A stretch of 64,000 nt of DNA from Flavobacterium sp. (GTDB lineage: Bacteria; Bacteroidota; Bacteroidia; Flavobacteriales; Flavobacteriaceae): NCBI GenBank assembly GCA_016714905.1, contig JADKBW010000002.1, positions 62,001 through 126,000 on the forward strand, written 5' to 3'. How positions within the stretch are numbered: the first letter of the stretch is position 1; every line of letters starts with the position of its first letter. Position numbers and translations under genes: made by a program. Shown here piece after piece: positions 1-7,717 of this stretch. The notes below the pieces were generated by a model. It saw only the letters and a list, made by a program, of their open reading frames with translations. It did not search any database and was not told where the DNA came from.

Positions 1-355
1 CTTCAAAAGCGCTTTCGGTTCTGATAATGCCCGCTTTGCTGGCCACTGCTTGAATGTGGCTGATGCCATCTACAGATTTAAATTTTGGATAAAAATCTTG
101 ATGCGTAGAAATAGGCGTGACACTTCCTTGCGACTGGTTGTCATCGAAGTTGGAGATGATGATGTGTCCGTTAAAAGCAGAAACTTTTTCGCGAATTTTT
201 TCTTGCAAGCCAATACCCGTTGCAATAGAAACAATCATCATAACCATTCCAATCGCTATTGCCGCAATTGCAATTTTTATAATTGGTGCAGAAATACTAC
301 TTTTACGCCCTTTAGCCGTAATGAGTCTTTTGGCTATAAAATATTCTAGATTCAA
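1..355 (-). CDS. FtsX/LolE-type ABC transporter permease, N-terminal part (cut by window edge)
   Basis: The minus strand encodes about 118 residues from a TTG start at 355-353. The next upstream in-frame codon of note is a stop at 376-374 and there is no ATG, so TTG is the only sensible start; the product begins MNLEYFIAKRLITAKG. One membrane helix covers roughly residues 25-47 (AIAIGMVMMIVSIATGIGL), followed by a periplasmic stretch with NGHIIISNFDDN. This is the N-terminal layout of lipoprotein-releasing LolC/E and MacB-like permeases of the inner membrane. The rest of the gene lies to the left of the window, so the subfamily cannot be settled. Confidence 0.8.
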   Translation of the reverse strand, partial: MNLEYFIAKRLITAKGRKSSISAPIIKIAIAAIAIGMVMMIVSIATGIGLQEKIREKVSAFNGHIIISNFDDNQSQGSVTPISTHQDFYPKFKSVDGISHIQAVASKAGIIRTESAFE

Positions 356-387
356 TTTGGTTTTGCTGTGGATTTACTGCATTAAAC

Positions 388-409
388 TTCGTCAGTTCGC
401 TGACGCTCG
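388..409. repeat. Small palindromic repeat (type C)
   Basis: Contains a perfect hairpin GTCAG-TTCG-CTGAC at 391-404 with a TTCG tetraloop. A variant starting with the same TTCGTCAGTTCGC occurs at 17443, inside the loop of a larger palindrome, so this is a dispersed repeat and not a one-off hairpin. Confidence 0.55.
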
Positions 410-467
410 TGTGCGGTTTCAAAAATACAGTTTTAGAACGATTTTAGGATTAATTTATTTAGGATTT

Positions 468-1817
468 ATGATTAATGATATTGGATATCGGTTCCAACCA
501 AATGTTGTAGCATCAAAAAAAAGATACTGCTTGCTATTGCTTATTTCCATTGTATTTGTTTCGTGTAAAACTGCAACACCCGTCAATTATTCTGCTCCAC
601 AAGCGACGATGGTGAAGAGCAAAGTCAAATCGACGAAATTTATGACTGGCGCGGAAAACATGTCGAGTTATTTCTCATTATTAAAAAGTAAAAAAGTAGG
701 CATTTTGACCAACCAATCTGGACTAGTTTCGTATGATTACGGCTATTCAATTTCAGACACGGTGAAGCATTCACAACAGACCGGAATCAAAACTGCTTCG
801 ATGCACATCGTTGATTATATTGTAAAGAACACAAAAATCGATTTGGTAAAAATTTATGCACCGGAGCACGGTTTTCGCGGTACCGCCGACGCTGGAGAAT
901 TGATTGTCGACGGAAAAGACACCAAGACCGGCTTACCGATTATTTCCCTCTACGGCAATCATAAAAAACCATCCGTAGAACAATTGCAGGGCATCGACGT
1001 ATTGCTTTTTGATCTTCAAGATGTCGGCGCACGTTTTTATACTTACATTTCTTCCTTGCATTATGTGATGGAAGCCTGCGCGGAAAACAATATTGAACTC
1101 ATTGTATTGGATCGACCTAATCCCAACGGCAACATTGTAGACGGGCCAATTCTCGAAAAGGAATACAGCAGTTTTGTGGGCATGCACCCGATTCCAGTAA
1201 TGCACGGGATGACGATTGGCGAATATGCCTTGATGATTAATGGCGAGAAATGGCTGAAAGACAGCATTCAATGCAAATTGAAAATTGTGCCCTGTGAAAA
1301 TTACCGACGTGAAATGTCCTACAGCTTACCCGTAAAGCCTTCACCAAATTTACCCAACGACCAAGCAATTAATTTATATGCCAGCTTGTGCTTTTTTGAA
1401 GGAACGAATGTGAGCATTGGACGAGGCACGAACAAACAATTTCAAATTTATGGTTCACCTTACCTGACCGCAAATCATTACAGTTTTACGCCAGCTCCCA
1501 ATGAAGGCGCTAAAGATCCGCCGTGGAATGGCACCATTTGTTGTGGTGAAGATTTGACACAAGTGCCAAAAGTGAATCACCTTGAATTGAAATGGCTGAT
1601 TAAAGCGTATCAGGAAACCGAAGAGCAGCCTAAGTTCTTTAATTCTTATTTCACCAAATTAGCAGGAACCAAAGTACTGCAGCAACAAATTGAAGGCGGC
1701 CTATCGGAAGAAGAAATTCGAGCGACGTGGAAAACAGGAATTGAAAAATTTAAGGAAATGAGGAGAAAGTACTTGATCTATCCTGATAGTTTTTTATTCG
1801 CCAACGAGACCAATTAA
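468..1817 (+). CDS. DUF1343 lipoprotein, NamZ-like exo-beta-N-acetylmuramidase (GH171)
   Basis: The 449-aa product has a lipoprotein signal with lipobox FVSC (Cys33), so it should be anchored in an envelope membrane. The body carries DUF1343 motifs in order: GILTNQSGL, APEHGFRG, LFDLQDVGARFYTY, LDRPNPNG. The family founder NamZ is an exo-acting muramidase that removes terminal MurNAc from peptidoglycan fragments; a muropeptide-recycling role here is family-level inference. The frame stays open upstream to about 117, but that part overlaps the divergent permease gene and lacks signal-peptide character, so I use the ATG at 468. This leaves a long n-region, and a non-ATG start nearer the signal is possible. 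The stop almost abuts the convergent gene at 1819. Confidence 0.82.
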   Translation: MINDIGYRFQPNVVASKKRYCLLLLISIVFVSCKTATPVNYSAPQATMVKSKVKSTKFMTGAENMSSYFSLLKSKKVGILTNQSGLVSYDYGYSISDTVKHSQQTGIKTASMHIVDYIVKNTKIDLVKIYAPEHGFRGTADAGELIVDGKDTKTGLPIISLYGNHKKPSVEQLQGIDVLLFDLQDVGARFYTYISSLHYVMEACAENNIELIVLDRPNPNGNIVDGPILEKEYSSFVGMHPIPVMHGMTIGEYALMINGEKWLKDSIQCKLKIVPCENYRREMSYSLPVKPSPNLPNDQAINLYASLCFFEGTNVSIGRGTNKQFQIYGSPYLTANHYSFTPAPNEGAKDPPWNGTICCGEDLTQVPKVNHLELKWLIKAYQETEEQPKFFNSYFTKLAGTKVLQQQIEGGLSEEEIRATWKTGIEKFKEMRRKYLIYPDSFLFANETN

Positions 1818-1818
1818 T

Positions 1819-2316
1819 TTACAAAGCCAATCGCTTTTTCATCGCTTCTACAATGTTGAAAGCGGCCGGGCAAATCGCTACATTCTTCAAAGTCAAATCG
1901 GTAATTTGTTGAAATTTTTTTCTGTCGGTGTGCGGAAATTCTCGACAGGCTTTCGGGCGAACTTCATAAATCATACAGTAATTATCGGTATCCAGAAAAG
2001 TGCACGGAACGCTTTGCAACACGTAATCTTGGTCTTCATCGACACGCAAATACTGCGCTATAAATTGTTGTGGTTTTTGACGTAAGTGTTTAGAGATTCG
2101 TTCGATATCTGCCGACGTAAAAAGCGGCCCAGTGGTTTTGCAGCAATTGGCACAAGTCAAACAATCTGTTTTTTTGAATTCAGCATCGTGCAGTTCTTGC
2201 ATCACATAATCTAAGTTCTTTGGTGTTTTCTTTTTTAACTTATCGAAATACTTTTTGCTTTCGAGATGTGTATCTTTGGCTAGTTTTTCGATGTCGTTTA
2301 ATGACGGTTTTAGCAT
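1819..2316 (-). CDS. YkgJ-family cysteine-cluster protein
   Basis: The 165-aa protein has the CxxCxxCC signature (Cys52, Cys55, Cys58, Cys59 in CLTCANCC) and later cysteines in PCTF, YCMIYEVRPKAC and ICPAAF, as in the YkgJ/PF03692 putative metal-chelating family. Function is unknown; a zinc or iron-sulfur site is assumed from the cysteines. It has no signal peptide, so it is probably cytoplasmic. It converges on the DUF1343 gene with one base between stops. Its leader is filled by nine copies of an octanucleotide that end 14 bp before the ATG. Confidence 0.8.
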   Translation of the reverse strand: MLKPSLNDIEKLAKDTHLESKKYFDKLKKKTPKNLDYVMQELHDAEFKKTDCLTCANCCKTTGPLFTSADIERISKHLRQKPQQFIAQYLRVDEDQDYVLQSVPCTFLDTDNYCMIYEVRPKACREFPHTDRKKFQQITDLTLKNVAICPAAFNIVEAMKKRLAL

Positions 2317-2330
2317 AATAGTGGGATCGG

Positions 2331-2402
2331 TGAATCGGTGAATCGGTGAATCGGTGAATCGGTGAATCGGTGAATCGGTGAATCGGTGAATCGGTGAATC
2401 GG
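2331..2402. repeat. Octanucleotide tandem array, nine units of TGAATCGG
   Basis: Nine perfect 8-bp units, flanked by degenerate partial units (GATCGG at 2325, TGAATT at 2403). The array lies in the predicted 5' leader of the minus-strand YkgJ gene, between its putative promoter (2421-2452) and its ATG at 2316. It is the purest of the short-period arrays in the window, so its copy number is the one most likely to vary. Confidence 0.95.
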
Positions 2403-2420
2403 TGAATTGATAATTAGTCG

Positions 2421-2452
2421 CAAAATTACTTAAAAACGAATCAGCAAATCAA
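2421..2452 (-). promoter_or_regulatory. Putative Bacteroidota promoter for the YkgJ gene
   Basis: Read on the minus strand: TTG (2452-2450), 21-bp spacer, TAATTTTG (2428-2421), matching the TTG-N19/21-TAnnTTTG consensus. It implies a leader of about 100 nt that contains the octad array. Confidence 0.5.
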
Positions 2453-2477
2453 AAATTAAAAAGTTTCCTTTAGAATT

Positions 2478-2485
2478 TAAATTTG
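2478..2485 (+). promoter_or_regulatory. Putative -7 box TAAATTTG for the methyltransferase gene
   Basis: Matches TAnnTTTG 72 bp before the ATG at 2557. No clear TTG lies at the expected distance upstream. The octad array at 2505-2552 would fall within the transcribed leader. Confidence 0.4.
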
Positions 2486-2504
2486 CATATTGCACTATGG
2501 AATC

Positions 2505-2552
2505 GGATAAACGATTAAACACATAAACGATTCAACGCTTAAACAAATCAAC
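2505..2552. repeat. Degenerate octad array (consensus RATTMAAC) before a start codon
   Basis: Six consecutive 8-bp units: GGATAAAC, GATTAAAC, ACATAAAC, GATTCAAC, GCTTAAAC, AAATCAAC. Four bases then separate the array from the ATG at 2557. Similar octads precede etfA (59982) and thyA (61756). Confidence 0.85.
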
Positions 2553-2556
2553 CCAA

Positions 2557-3262
2557 ATGAAAGACCTTTTCGGAAAAGCCATCCTCGATTTTCAAACCAA
2601 CAACGCGCCTGAAGACTTGATTACAGAAACTTCGATTTCGGAAGCGGATGAGATGAGTGTGGCATATTTATTTCGTTCCTTCGAAGAAATGCCTGCCATG
2701 GAGCAAACCGCCCTGCAAATGGCAAAAGGAAAAACACTAGATGTGGGCTGCGGCGCTGGAAGTCACAGTTTGTATTTACAGCATGAGAAACAACTAGATG
2801 TTACAGCGATTGATATTTCGCCAAACGCCATTGAAGCCTGTCGACTTCGCGGAATTACAAAGCCCTAGTGCAAGATGTGATGACGATTGAAAACGAAAAA
2901 TTCGATACCATTTTACTTTTGATGAATGGTGCTGGCATGTGCGGGCGACTCAAAAAGCTTGGGCATTTCTTTCGAAATTACGTTCTTTATTGAATGAAAA
3001 CGGACAGATTTTAGTGGATAGTTCCGACATCATTTATATGTTTGACGACGATGAAGATGGTGGCAAGTGGATTCCTACCGACAATGAATACTATGGAGAA
3101 TTGGTTTTCAATATTGAATACAAAGGCGAAAAAGAAAATCCATTTGATTGGATGTACGTTGACTATAATACATTACAAAACGCAGCTCTTGCCAACGGGC
3201 TGCAATGTGAATTGGTTGTAGAAGGAGAACACTTTGATTATTTGGCGCGGCTGTCTCTTTAG
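2557..3262 (+). pseudogene. Class I SAM-dependent methyltransferase, interrupted by two -1 frameshifts
   Basis: The N-terminal piece (2557-2868) contains the SAM-binding motif LDVGCGAGSHSLYL and the acidic end of strand 2 (TAIDISPNAIE). The reading then continues in another frame from about 2859 (KALVQDVMTIENEKF, LLLMNGAGMCGRL) and in a third frame from about 2970 to 3262 (KLRSLLNENGQILVDSSDI). Adding one A near 2859-2861 and one T near 2970-2973 restores a single 235-aa methyltransferase of normal length. Substrate unknown. Both lesions are single-base losses in or beside homopolymers, so sequencing error is at least as likely as real inactivation. A type B palindrome begins directly after the TAG stop. 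Confidence 0.75.
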
Positions 3263-3332
3263 TTGGGCGTGCCCCTGCGGGTCGGGCTGTACGCGGTGCA
3301 CGGCACCTAGCTCCCATCCCTCACGCGACCCG
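3263..3332. repeat. Type B long palindromic element
   Basis: Starts TTGGGCGTGCCCCTGCGGG and ends CCATCCCTCACGCGACCCGG. The ends pair imperfectly (GGGCGTG/CACGC, CGGGTCG/CGACCCG) and the loop holds a smaller hairpin GGTGC-ACG-GCACC. It starts on the base after the methyltransferase stop codon. Related copies are at 18927, 25812, 41809 and 59901. Confidence 0.75.
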
Positions 3333-3399
3333 GAAATTTCATTCAATCCGTTTGCTTGACAACGCACTTTTGTTCCTAGTTCTCAAAAATATAGAAATA

Positions 3400-3437
3400 A
3401 AAAAATCCCGAGAGGCAACTACTTTCGGGATTTTTTA
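3400..3437. terminator. Bidirectional intrinsic terminator
   Basis: Stem TCCCGA/TCGGGA flanked by an A-run on the left and a T-run on the right, so it can work in both directions. It lies between the convergent methyltransferase and M43 protease genes. Confidence 0.8.
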
Positions 3438-3455
3438 TGATGATGTGAAAAACTA

Positions 3456-4706
3456 CTATTTCTTGATCACTTTATCTGATTTCAAGAATTGTCCTTGATT
3501 GTAGATTCTTAAGTAATACGTTCCTGAGGCCAATTCTTCGATATTAATCACATTATTAGCTAGTGACAATTTTTGTGTTTTTACCAACTGTCCCATTGTA
3601 TTGAAAATCTCAACTTCATCGATAGCAATTTGTGGAGAAGTAATCATAAAATATTTCGAAACTGGATTTGGATAGACTGCAATGGCTCGTATTGCTTCCA
3701 CTTCATTCAATCCAAGTGCACCACATCCGTTTGAAGACAACAAACTTAAACGCGGACCAGCTAGTGTATTTTGCATAATTGTCTTTTGACCTGCTGTAAA
3801 GAAGGCCATACAAGCATCATCAACATAGTCCATAAAATTCATAAACATGGCTCCGTTAGCAGAAGAGGTACAGGTATTAACATTTGTTGGAAACGATGGG
3901 CAGTCATAATGAGGATTATCGGTTGCTGGTGTATCTGCCACACCATCACTGTTTGCTGATGATCCACAATTACTGAAATCATCTCCCCAAGGATGCTCCA
4001 ATCCAAAATAATGGCCAATTTCGTGCGTTCCTGTTCTTCCCTTATTAAATGGTGCGCTTGCAGTACCAGTTGTTCCGAAAAATTGATCCCCAATACACAA
4101 CCCATCAAACGCAGACCCAGCAGCAGAGGGTAAATAAGCAAAACCAAGTATTTGCGGGTCATTGAATCTACCTATCCAAACATTAAGATACTTCGTTGGA
4201 TCCCAAGCAGGCTCTCCTGCAGCTAGGTAATAACTTTCTTGAAAGTTAAAAGAATTATTAACTGATTTTCTAGTTATTCCAGTTGTAGTAGCTCCTGTAG
4301 GTGTTCGAGTTGCTTTGCAAAATGCAATTTCCATATCAGCTCCCAGAGGTCTAAAAGCAGCAGGAACTACGGAATTAAAATCTGCATTGAGTTTTCGATA
4401 ATCGTTATTTAAAACCGCCAATTGAGAATTGACTTGCGCATCACTAATATTTTGAGTGGCATTTTTATATAAAACGTGGAAAACGACTGGAATAGTTACC
4501 ACCACCGCAGGAGCATTCGCTCCGCGAAGAAAGTTGGCTTGATCGTTATTTGGATTTTGAATATACTCCATCACATCATGATGATGTTCAGCAAAACCTG
4601 GAACAGAATTTTTAAGTTCTGCTAATTTTCTGTTTGTATCACAGGTCCTTTGTGAGAAAACAGCAACAGAACACAGAAGAATTAAAAGAGTAAGGATTTT
4701 TTTCAT
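3456..4706 (-). CDS. Secreted M43 (pappalysin-type) zinc metalloprotease with T9SS sorting domain
   Basis: The 416-aa product has an N-terminal signal peptide (cleavage near FSQ at residue 19), then a metzincin catalytic domain with HEIGHYFGLEH. In that motif His228, His232 and His238 bind zinc and Glu229 is the catalytic base. A Met-turn region NFMDYVDD follows about 55 residues later. The last ~80 residues have the form of a T9SS type A sorting domain (IAVYPNPVSKYF to GTYYLRIYNQGQ, basic end KSDKVIKK), so export by the type IX system to the surface or medium is expected. Natural substrates unknown. The gene is monocistronic between a terminator and a 100-bp AT-rich upstream gap. Confidence 0.9.
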   Translation of the reverse strand: MKKILTLLILLCSVAVFSQRTCDTNRKLAELKNSVPGFAEHHHDVMEYIQNPNNDQANFLRGANAPAVVVTIPVVFHVLYKNATQNISDAQVNSQLAVLNNDYRKLNADFNSVVPAAFRPLGADMEIAFCKATRTPTGATTTGITRKSVNNSFNFQESYYLAAGEPAWDPTKYLNVWIGRFNDPQILGFAYLPSAAGSAFDGLCIGDQFFGTTGTASAPFNKGRTGTHEIGHYFGLEHPWGDDFSNCGSSANSDGVADTPATDNPHYDCPSFPTNVNTCTSSANGAMFMNFMDYVDDACMAFFTAGQKTIMQNTLAGPRLSLLSSNGCGALGLNEVEAIRAIAVYPNPVSKYFMITSPQIAIDEVEIFNTMGQLVKTQKLSLANNVINIEELASGTYYLRIYNQGQFLKSDKVIKK

Positions 4707-4807
4707 GATTGGTCATATAATTAGGTTACAATAATACAAACAATATTTTGAAAATTAATTTAAAAGCATCTAAATTTTAACCTGTTGAATGTAAACGATT
4801 TGCATTC

Positions 4808-5962
4808 CTATTTCAATAAATCGGTATGCTTCTTTATTGATGACAAAGCGTCAAACAAAGTATCTAAGTCTTTTGAATTGTTGTACGCATTTAATGAAAT
4901 TCTAATAAAAGTCCCATGATCAATTTTCATGATTGGAATTTCAATTTTGTACTCCCCATATAACATTTCTTTGAGTGCAACGGGATCACTAGTGTTGATT
5001 GGAATGCTGCACATTTGCCCGAGGAATTCTGAAGAAATTGGACAAATTGGCTGCGTTCCTAGCAGCGTACAAAATCTCTCGTAATTTTCTAAAATCAACT
5101 GTTTAGCGATGGTCGATTTTTCTTTCCAATTGTGGTCGTTTAGAAACTGAATCGCCGCTGGCGCTGTCAAAAAGGCCGAAATATCTCTCGTGCCTTGATG
5201 TTGATGATAATCTAGAAATCGGCTATTCGAAGGATTTTCGCTTTGATAACCCCAGCCGACAATTAGCGGATCAATGTCGCTTTGACGTTCTTTTTTGACG
5301 TATAAAAACGAACATCCTTTGGGAGCCAACATCCATTTGTGCAGCGTTCCTGTATAGAAATCTGGATCTAATTCTGTTAGGTTTAAGTCGATGTGGCCGG
5401 GCACATGTGCGCCATCTATAATAGTAATCAAGCCTAGTGACTTTGCTTTTTGAATAATTTCCTTTACTGGAAAAATCAAAGCGGTGGCACTCGAGATTTG
5501 ATTGAGGAATACGATTTTTGTTTTGGCTGAATAGCCGCTCCAAAATTCCTCGAGCAACTTCTCTTTGGATTGAATTGGAATTGAAATATTTTGTCGAATG
5601 TATTTGGCACCGGACTTCTCGCAGTAGAAATTCCACGTTCTGTCCATCGCACCATATTCGTGATTGGTGGTGAGAATTTCATCTCCCGGCTGCAAATCCA
5701 TGCTGCGCATAATGGTGTTAATCGCGATTGTTGGATTTGCCGTAAAGAAAAAATCATCGGCATCACAACCTACAAACTGAGCAACAGCCTCTTTGGCAGT
5801 TTGTAAATAAATCGGTGCTTTTTTCAGTATGAATTGAACAGGTTCCCTTTCTAATTCTTTTTGCCAATACTGATAATTTTCTAGGATTGGTATTGGGCAT
5901 GCACCAAAAGATCCGTGATTGAGAAAAGTAATTTCAGGATTTAATAGAAACTGTGATTTCAT
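4808..5962 (-). CDS. PLP-dependent aminotransferase class V (isopenicillin-N epimerase-like)
   Basis: The 384-aa protein begins with FLNHGSFGACP, typical of the class V CefD/Csd-like group. It has DGAHVPG (Asp183 should contact the PLP pyridine nitrogen) and TLHKWM with Lys209 as the probable Schiff-base lysine. No signal peptide, so cytoplasmic. The substrate cannot be read from sequence: desulfurase, epimerase and kynureninase-like members share this fold. It is the last gene of a tight minus-strand run (queE, two TonB-C proteins, this gene), with 6 bp to the gene upstream, so it is probably cotranscribed. Confidence 0.85.
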   Translation of the reverse strand: MKSQFLLNPEITFLNHGSFGACPIPILENYQYWQKELEREPVQFILKKAPIYLQTAKEAVAQFVGCDADDFFFTANPTIAINTIMRSMDLQPGDEILTTNHEYGAMDRTWNFYCEKSGAKYIRQNISIPIQSKEKLLEEFWSGYSAKTKIVFLNQISSATALIFPVKEIIQKAKSLGLITIIDGAHVPGHIDLNLTELDPDFYTGTLHKWMLAPKGCSFLYVKKERQSDIDPLIVGWGYQSENPSNSRFLDYHQHQGTRDISAFLTAPAAIQFLNDHNWKEKSTIAKQLILENYERFCTLLGTQPICPISSEFLGQMCSIPINTSDPVALKEMLYGEYKIEIPIMKIDHGTFIRISLNAYNNSKDLDTLFDALSSIKKHTDLLK

Positions 5963-5968
5963 ATAAGT

Positions 5969-6361
5969 TTAATTGGTATGAATTGGAATGGGCAGGTAAT
6001 ATTTTACTCTCACGACATTGCCGTCTTTTCGTCCTGGAATCCAATTGCGAGAAAGTTGCATGACGCGTTCGGCTTCAGCACCAGTTCCGAAACCGATATC
6101 TCTTGTTGTGGCAATGTTGGTTAAAGTTCCGTCCTTTTCAACTATAAAAGAGACGAATACTTTTCCTATTAACTCAGGAACTTCTGGTTTTTTGAAATTT
6201 TGTTCGATGAATTCGTAGAGCGCATCTGGACCTGCATAATAAATGGGCTGAGCATCTGCGTCTTTCATTTCTATGATGGGTTCATCAATTGCATTTTGGT
6301 CTTGTGCTTGAAGAAATGGCAACCAAAAACAAACAAATAAAATGGAGAGTAAAATTCTCAT
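5969..6361 (-). CDS. Small secreted TonB C-terminal-domain protein
   Basis: 130 aa with a signal peptide (cleavage near LQAQ at residue 20) followed directly by a TonB C-terminal-like fold. Typical features are GKVFVSFIVEKDGTLTNI, RDIGFGTGAEAERVM, WIPGRKDG and VKYYLPI. It lacks the N-terminal membrane anchor and proline-rich spacer of true TonB, so it is probably a free periplasmic TonB-like module of unknown partner. The motif pattern matches the C-terminus of the full TonB at 10549-11340. It sits 18 bp after a second protein of the same type and 6 bp before the aminotransferase gene. Confidence 0.8.
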   Translation of the reverse strand: MRILLSILFVCFWLPFLQAQDQNAIDEPIIEMKDADAQPIYYAGPDALYEFIEQNFKKPEVPELIGKVFVSFIVEKDGTLTNIATTRDIGFGTGAEAERVMQLSRNWIPGRKDGNVVRVKYYLPIPIHTN

Positions 6362-6379
6362 AGCGTCTTAAATTTTGAC

Positions 6380-6760
6380 CTATTTACTATTAAAAACCAT
6401 AGGAAATTTTATGTCAATACTGATTGGCTTTCCACCTCGTTTTGCAGGTGTCCACTTTGGGCATTTGTTTAGGACACGTATTAATTCTACCCCTGAATCA
6501 ACATCAATCATTTGAACGAGTTTGATATTTTTTAGACTTCCGTCGACATCCACCGTGAAGGAAGCAATCATTCTTCCTGCCTTTTTTACTTTTGAGTAAT
6601 TGAACTGACCTTGGACAAATTCGCTGAACTTTTCTATTCCACCGCCGTTGAATTGTGCTTCTATTTTGTCGCCAGTTAAATATACTTCCGCTTCACCGCC
6701 AATTTGCGAAGATGCAATAAGAGGAAAAATTAGAAGCAGCAATATCGTTAATTGTTTCAT
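6380..6760 (-). CDS. Small secreted TonB C-terminal-domain protein (paralogue)
   Basis: 126 aa with a signal peptide (LLLLIFPLIASSQ) and a divergent TonB-C fold (FVQGQFNYSKVKKAG, ASFTVDVDGSLKNI, CPKWTPAKRGGKP, FPMVFNS). As with its downstream neighbour there is no membrane anchor or proline-rich region. It starts 11 bp after queE stops, so the two are likely cotranscribed, although no functional link with queuosine synthesis is evident. Confidence 0.75.
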   Translation of the reverse strand: MKQLTILLLLIFPLIASSQIGGEAEVYLTGDKIEAQFNGGGIEKFSEFVQGQFNYSKVKKAGRMIASFTVDVDGSLKNIKLVQMIDVDSGVELIRVLNKCPKWTPAKRGGKPISIDIKFPMVFNSK

Positions 6761-6771
6761 GGAGTAAGGTT

Positions 6772-7404
6772 TTAAGGGATATTCAAATATTTATGTGTTT
6801 GTAGAGAAACGCGCCATTTGGGATTTTGCATGACATAATCAACAATCAGTGGTGTCATTTCGTCTCTTTTGCTCCATTCCGGCTGCAAGAATAAAATAGC
6901 GTCATCATTGACTAGTGTTGCCTGTTCCTCTGCAAAAATAAAATCGTGTTTGTTGTAGATGATGACTTTTAGTTCATTGGCCTTTTGGTAAACAGTAGTT
7001 GTCGGCAATTTATTTTTTTTGGGTGAAAGACAAATCCAATCCCAATGACCGGAAAGTTGATAAGCGCCAGAGGTTTCAATATGCACTTTGAGTTGACTTT
7101 TCTTTAATTGTTCTGTCAGTGGATTCATGTCCCACATCAGTGGTTCTCCACCGGTCACTACAACAGTGTCGGCATATTTTTTTGCGTTCTCGACTATTTT
7201 ATCGATGGCTGTTGGTGGATGCAATTCGGCATTCCAACTTTCCTTGACGTCGCACCAGTGGCAGCCCACGTCGCAACCTCCGATTCTTATAAAGTACGCC
7301 GCAGTTCCGGTGTGAAATCCTTCGCCTTGGATGGTATAAAACTCTTCCATTAAGGGCAACATAATTCCTTTTTCGACGGCTGATTGTATTTCTTTTGCTA
7401 GCAT
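6772..7404 (-). CDS. queE: 7-carboxy-7-deazaguanine synthase, radical SAM
   Basis: QueE converts 6-carboxy-tetrahydropterin to 7-carboxy-7-deazaguanine in queuosine synthesis. From the ATG at 7404 the protein is 210 aa. It has FYTIQGEG followed by the radical-SAM cluster motif GGCDVGCHWCDVKESW, where Cys44, Cys48 and Cys51 form CX3CX2C, and VVTGGEPLM. The frame is open further upstream to 7635, but that extension crosses a heptad array and a palindromic repeat and is not protein-like. The start MLAKEIQSAV also lies 16 bp after a good -7 box. queA, a later queuosine step, is at 26009-27058 and not linked. Confidence 0.92.
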   Translation of the reverse strand: MLAKEIQSAVEKGIMLPLMEEFYTIQGEGFHTGTAAYFIRIGGCDVGCHWCDVKESWNAELHPPTAIDKIVENAKKYADTVVVTGGEPLMWDMNPLTEQLKKSQLKVHIETSGAYQLSGHWDWICLSPKKNKLPTTTVYQKANELKVIIYNKHDFIFAEEQATLVNDDAILFLQPEWSKRDEMTPLIVDYVMQNPKWRVSLQTHKYLNIP

Positions 7405-7420
7405 TTTTTGATTTAAAGCG

Positions 7421-7428
7421 CAAAGATA
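7421..7428 (-). promoter_or_regulatory. Putative -7 box TATCTTTG for the queE run
   Basis: Matches TAnnTTTG on the minus strand, 16 bp before the queE ATG. Directly upstream, where spacer and -33 region should be, lies the heptad array 7429-7477, and no TTG is present at N19-21. Confidence 0.5.
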
Positions 7429-7477
7429 GGAAATTGGGATTTGGAAATTGGAATTTGGAATTTGGGATTTAGAATTT
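7429..7477. repeat. Heptad array, seven units of GGAATTT type
   Basis: Seven consecutive 7-bp units: GGAAATT, GGGATTT, GGAAATT, GGAATTT, GGAATTT, GGGATTT, AGAATTT. It begins at the base adjoining the queE -7 box and so occupies the whole upstream promoter region. Confidence 0.85.
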
Positions 7478-7514
7478 CCGTCCTTTGGAAGGGCTCCTAC
7501 AAGGCGGGGTGACC

Positions 7515-7657
7515 TAGCCCTGATGGGAATAGATAGCCTTTTGCTCAGGCTAGTTTTTTTTGCCGACAAAAATGGGCGACCAAAGAAGCTCCTTTTTGTT
7601 TTGCAAAAAAGCGAGGCTGTGGAAAAGCTAGTCATGGACAGCAGGAAAAGCTACCCA
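7515..7657. repeat. Type A long palindromic element (diverged)
   Basis: Left arm TAGCCCTGATGGGAATAGAT and right arm GCTAGTCATGGACAGCAGG match the arms of the cleaner copies at 38747, 49566 and 55130. The middle contains an additional partial copy of the arm sequence (GAAGCTCCTTTTTG at 7585), suggesting insertion or rearrangement. It lies between the TPR gene's terminator and the queE upstream region. Confidence 0.6.
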
Positions 7658-7660
7658 TAA

Positions 7661-7697
7661 AAAAACCGATAATTCTTGTGGAACTATCGGTTTGTTA
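7661..7697. terminator. Intrinsic terminator after the TPR gene
   Basis: Stem AAACCGATA/TATCGGTTT with A-tract and T-tract flanks, 20 bp beyond the stop of the minus-strand TPR gene. Confidence 0.75.
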
Positions 7698-7717
7698 TTG
7701 AAAGAAATGTCTTGACT

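Noticed and set aside
50..349. Plus-strand 99-codon ORF
   Set aside because: It is the shadow of the minus-strand permease gene, whose frame gives a recognisable membrane protein.
117..467. Longer N-terminus for the NamZ-like lipoprotein
   Set aside because: The open frame runs antisense over the permease gene and puts the lipoprotein signal about 150 residues from the start.
2331..2402. CRISPR array
   Set aside because: Units are 8 bp with no spacers and there are no cas genes; this is a plain tandem repeat.
2859..2973. Programmed frameshifting in the methyltransferase
   Set aside because: Two compensating -1 events without a classical slippery heptamer and pseudoknot are less likely than two base losses, given four more such losses in the window.
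3263..3332. Insertion sequence or transposon
   Set aside because: The element is 70 bp with no transposase and no visible target-site duplication.
7405..7635. N-terminal extension of QueE up to 7635
   Set aside because: The open frame crosses a heptad array and a palindromic element, is not protein-like, and the promoter -7 box lies inside it.
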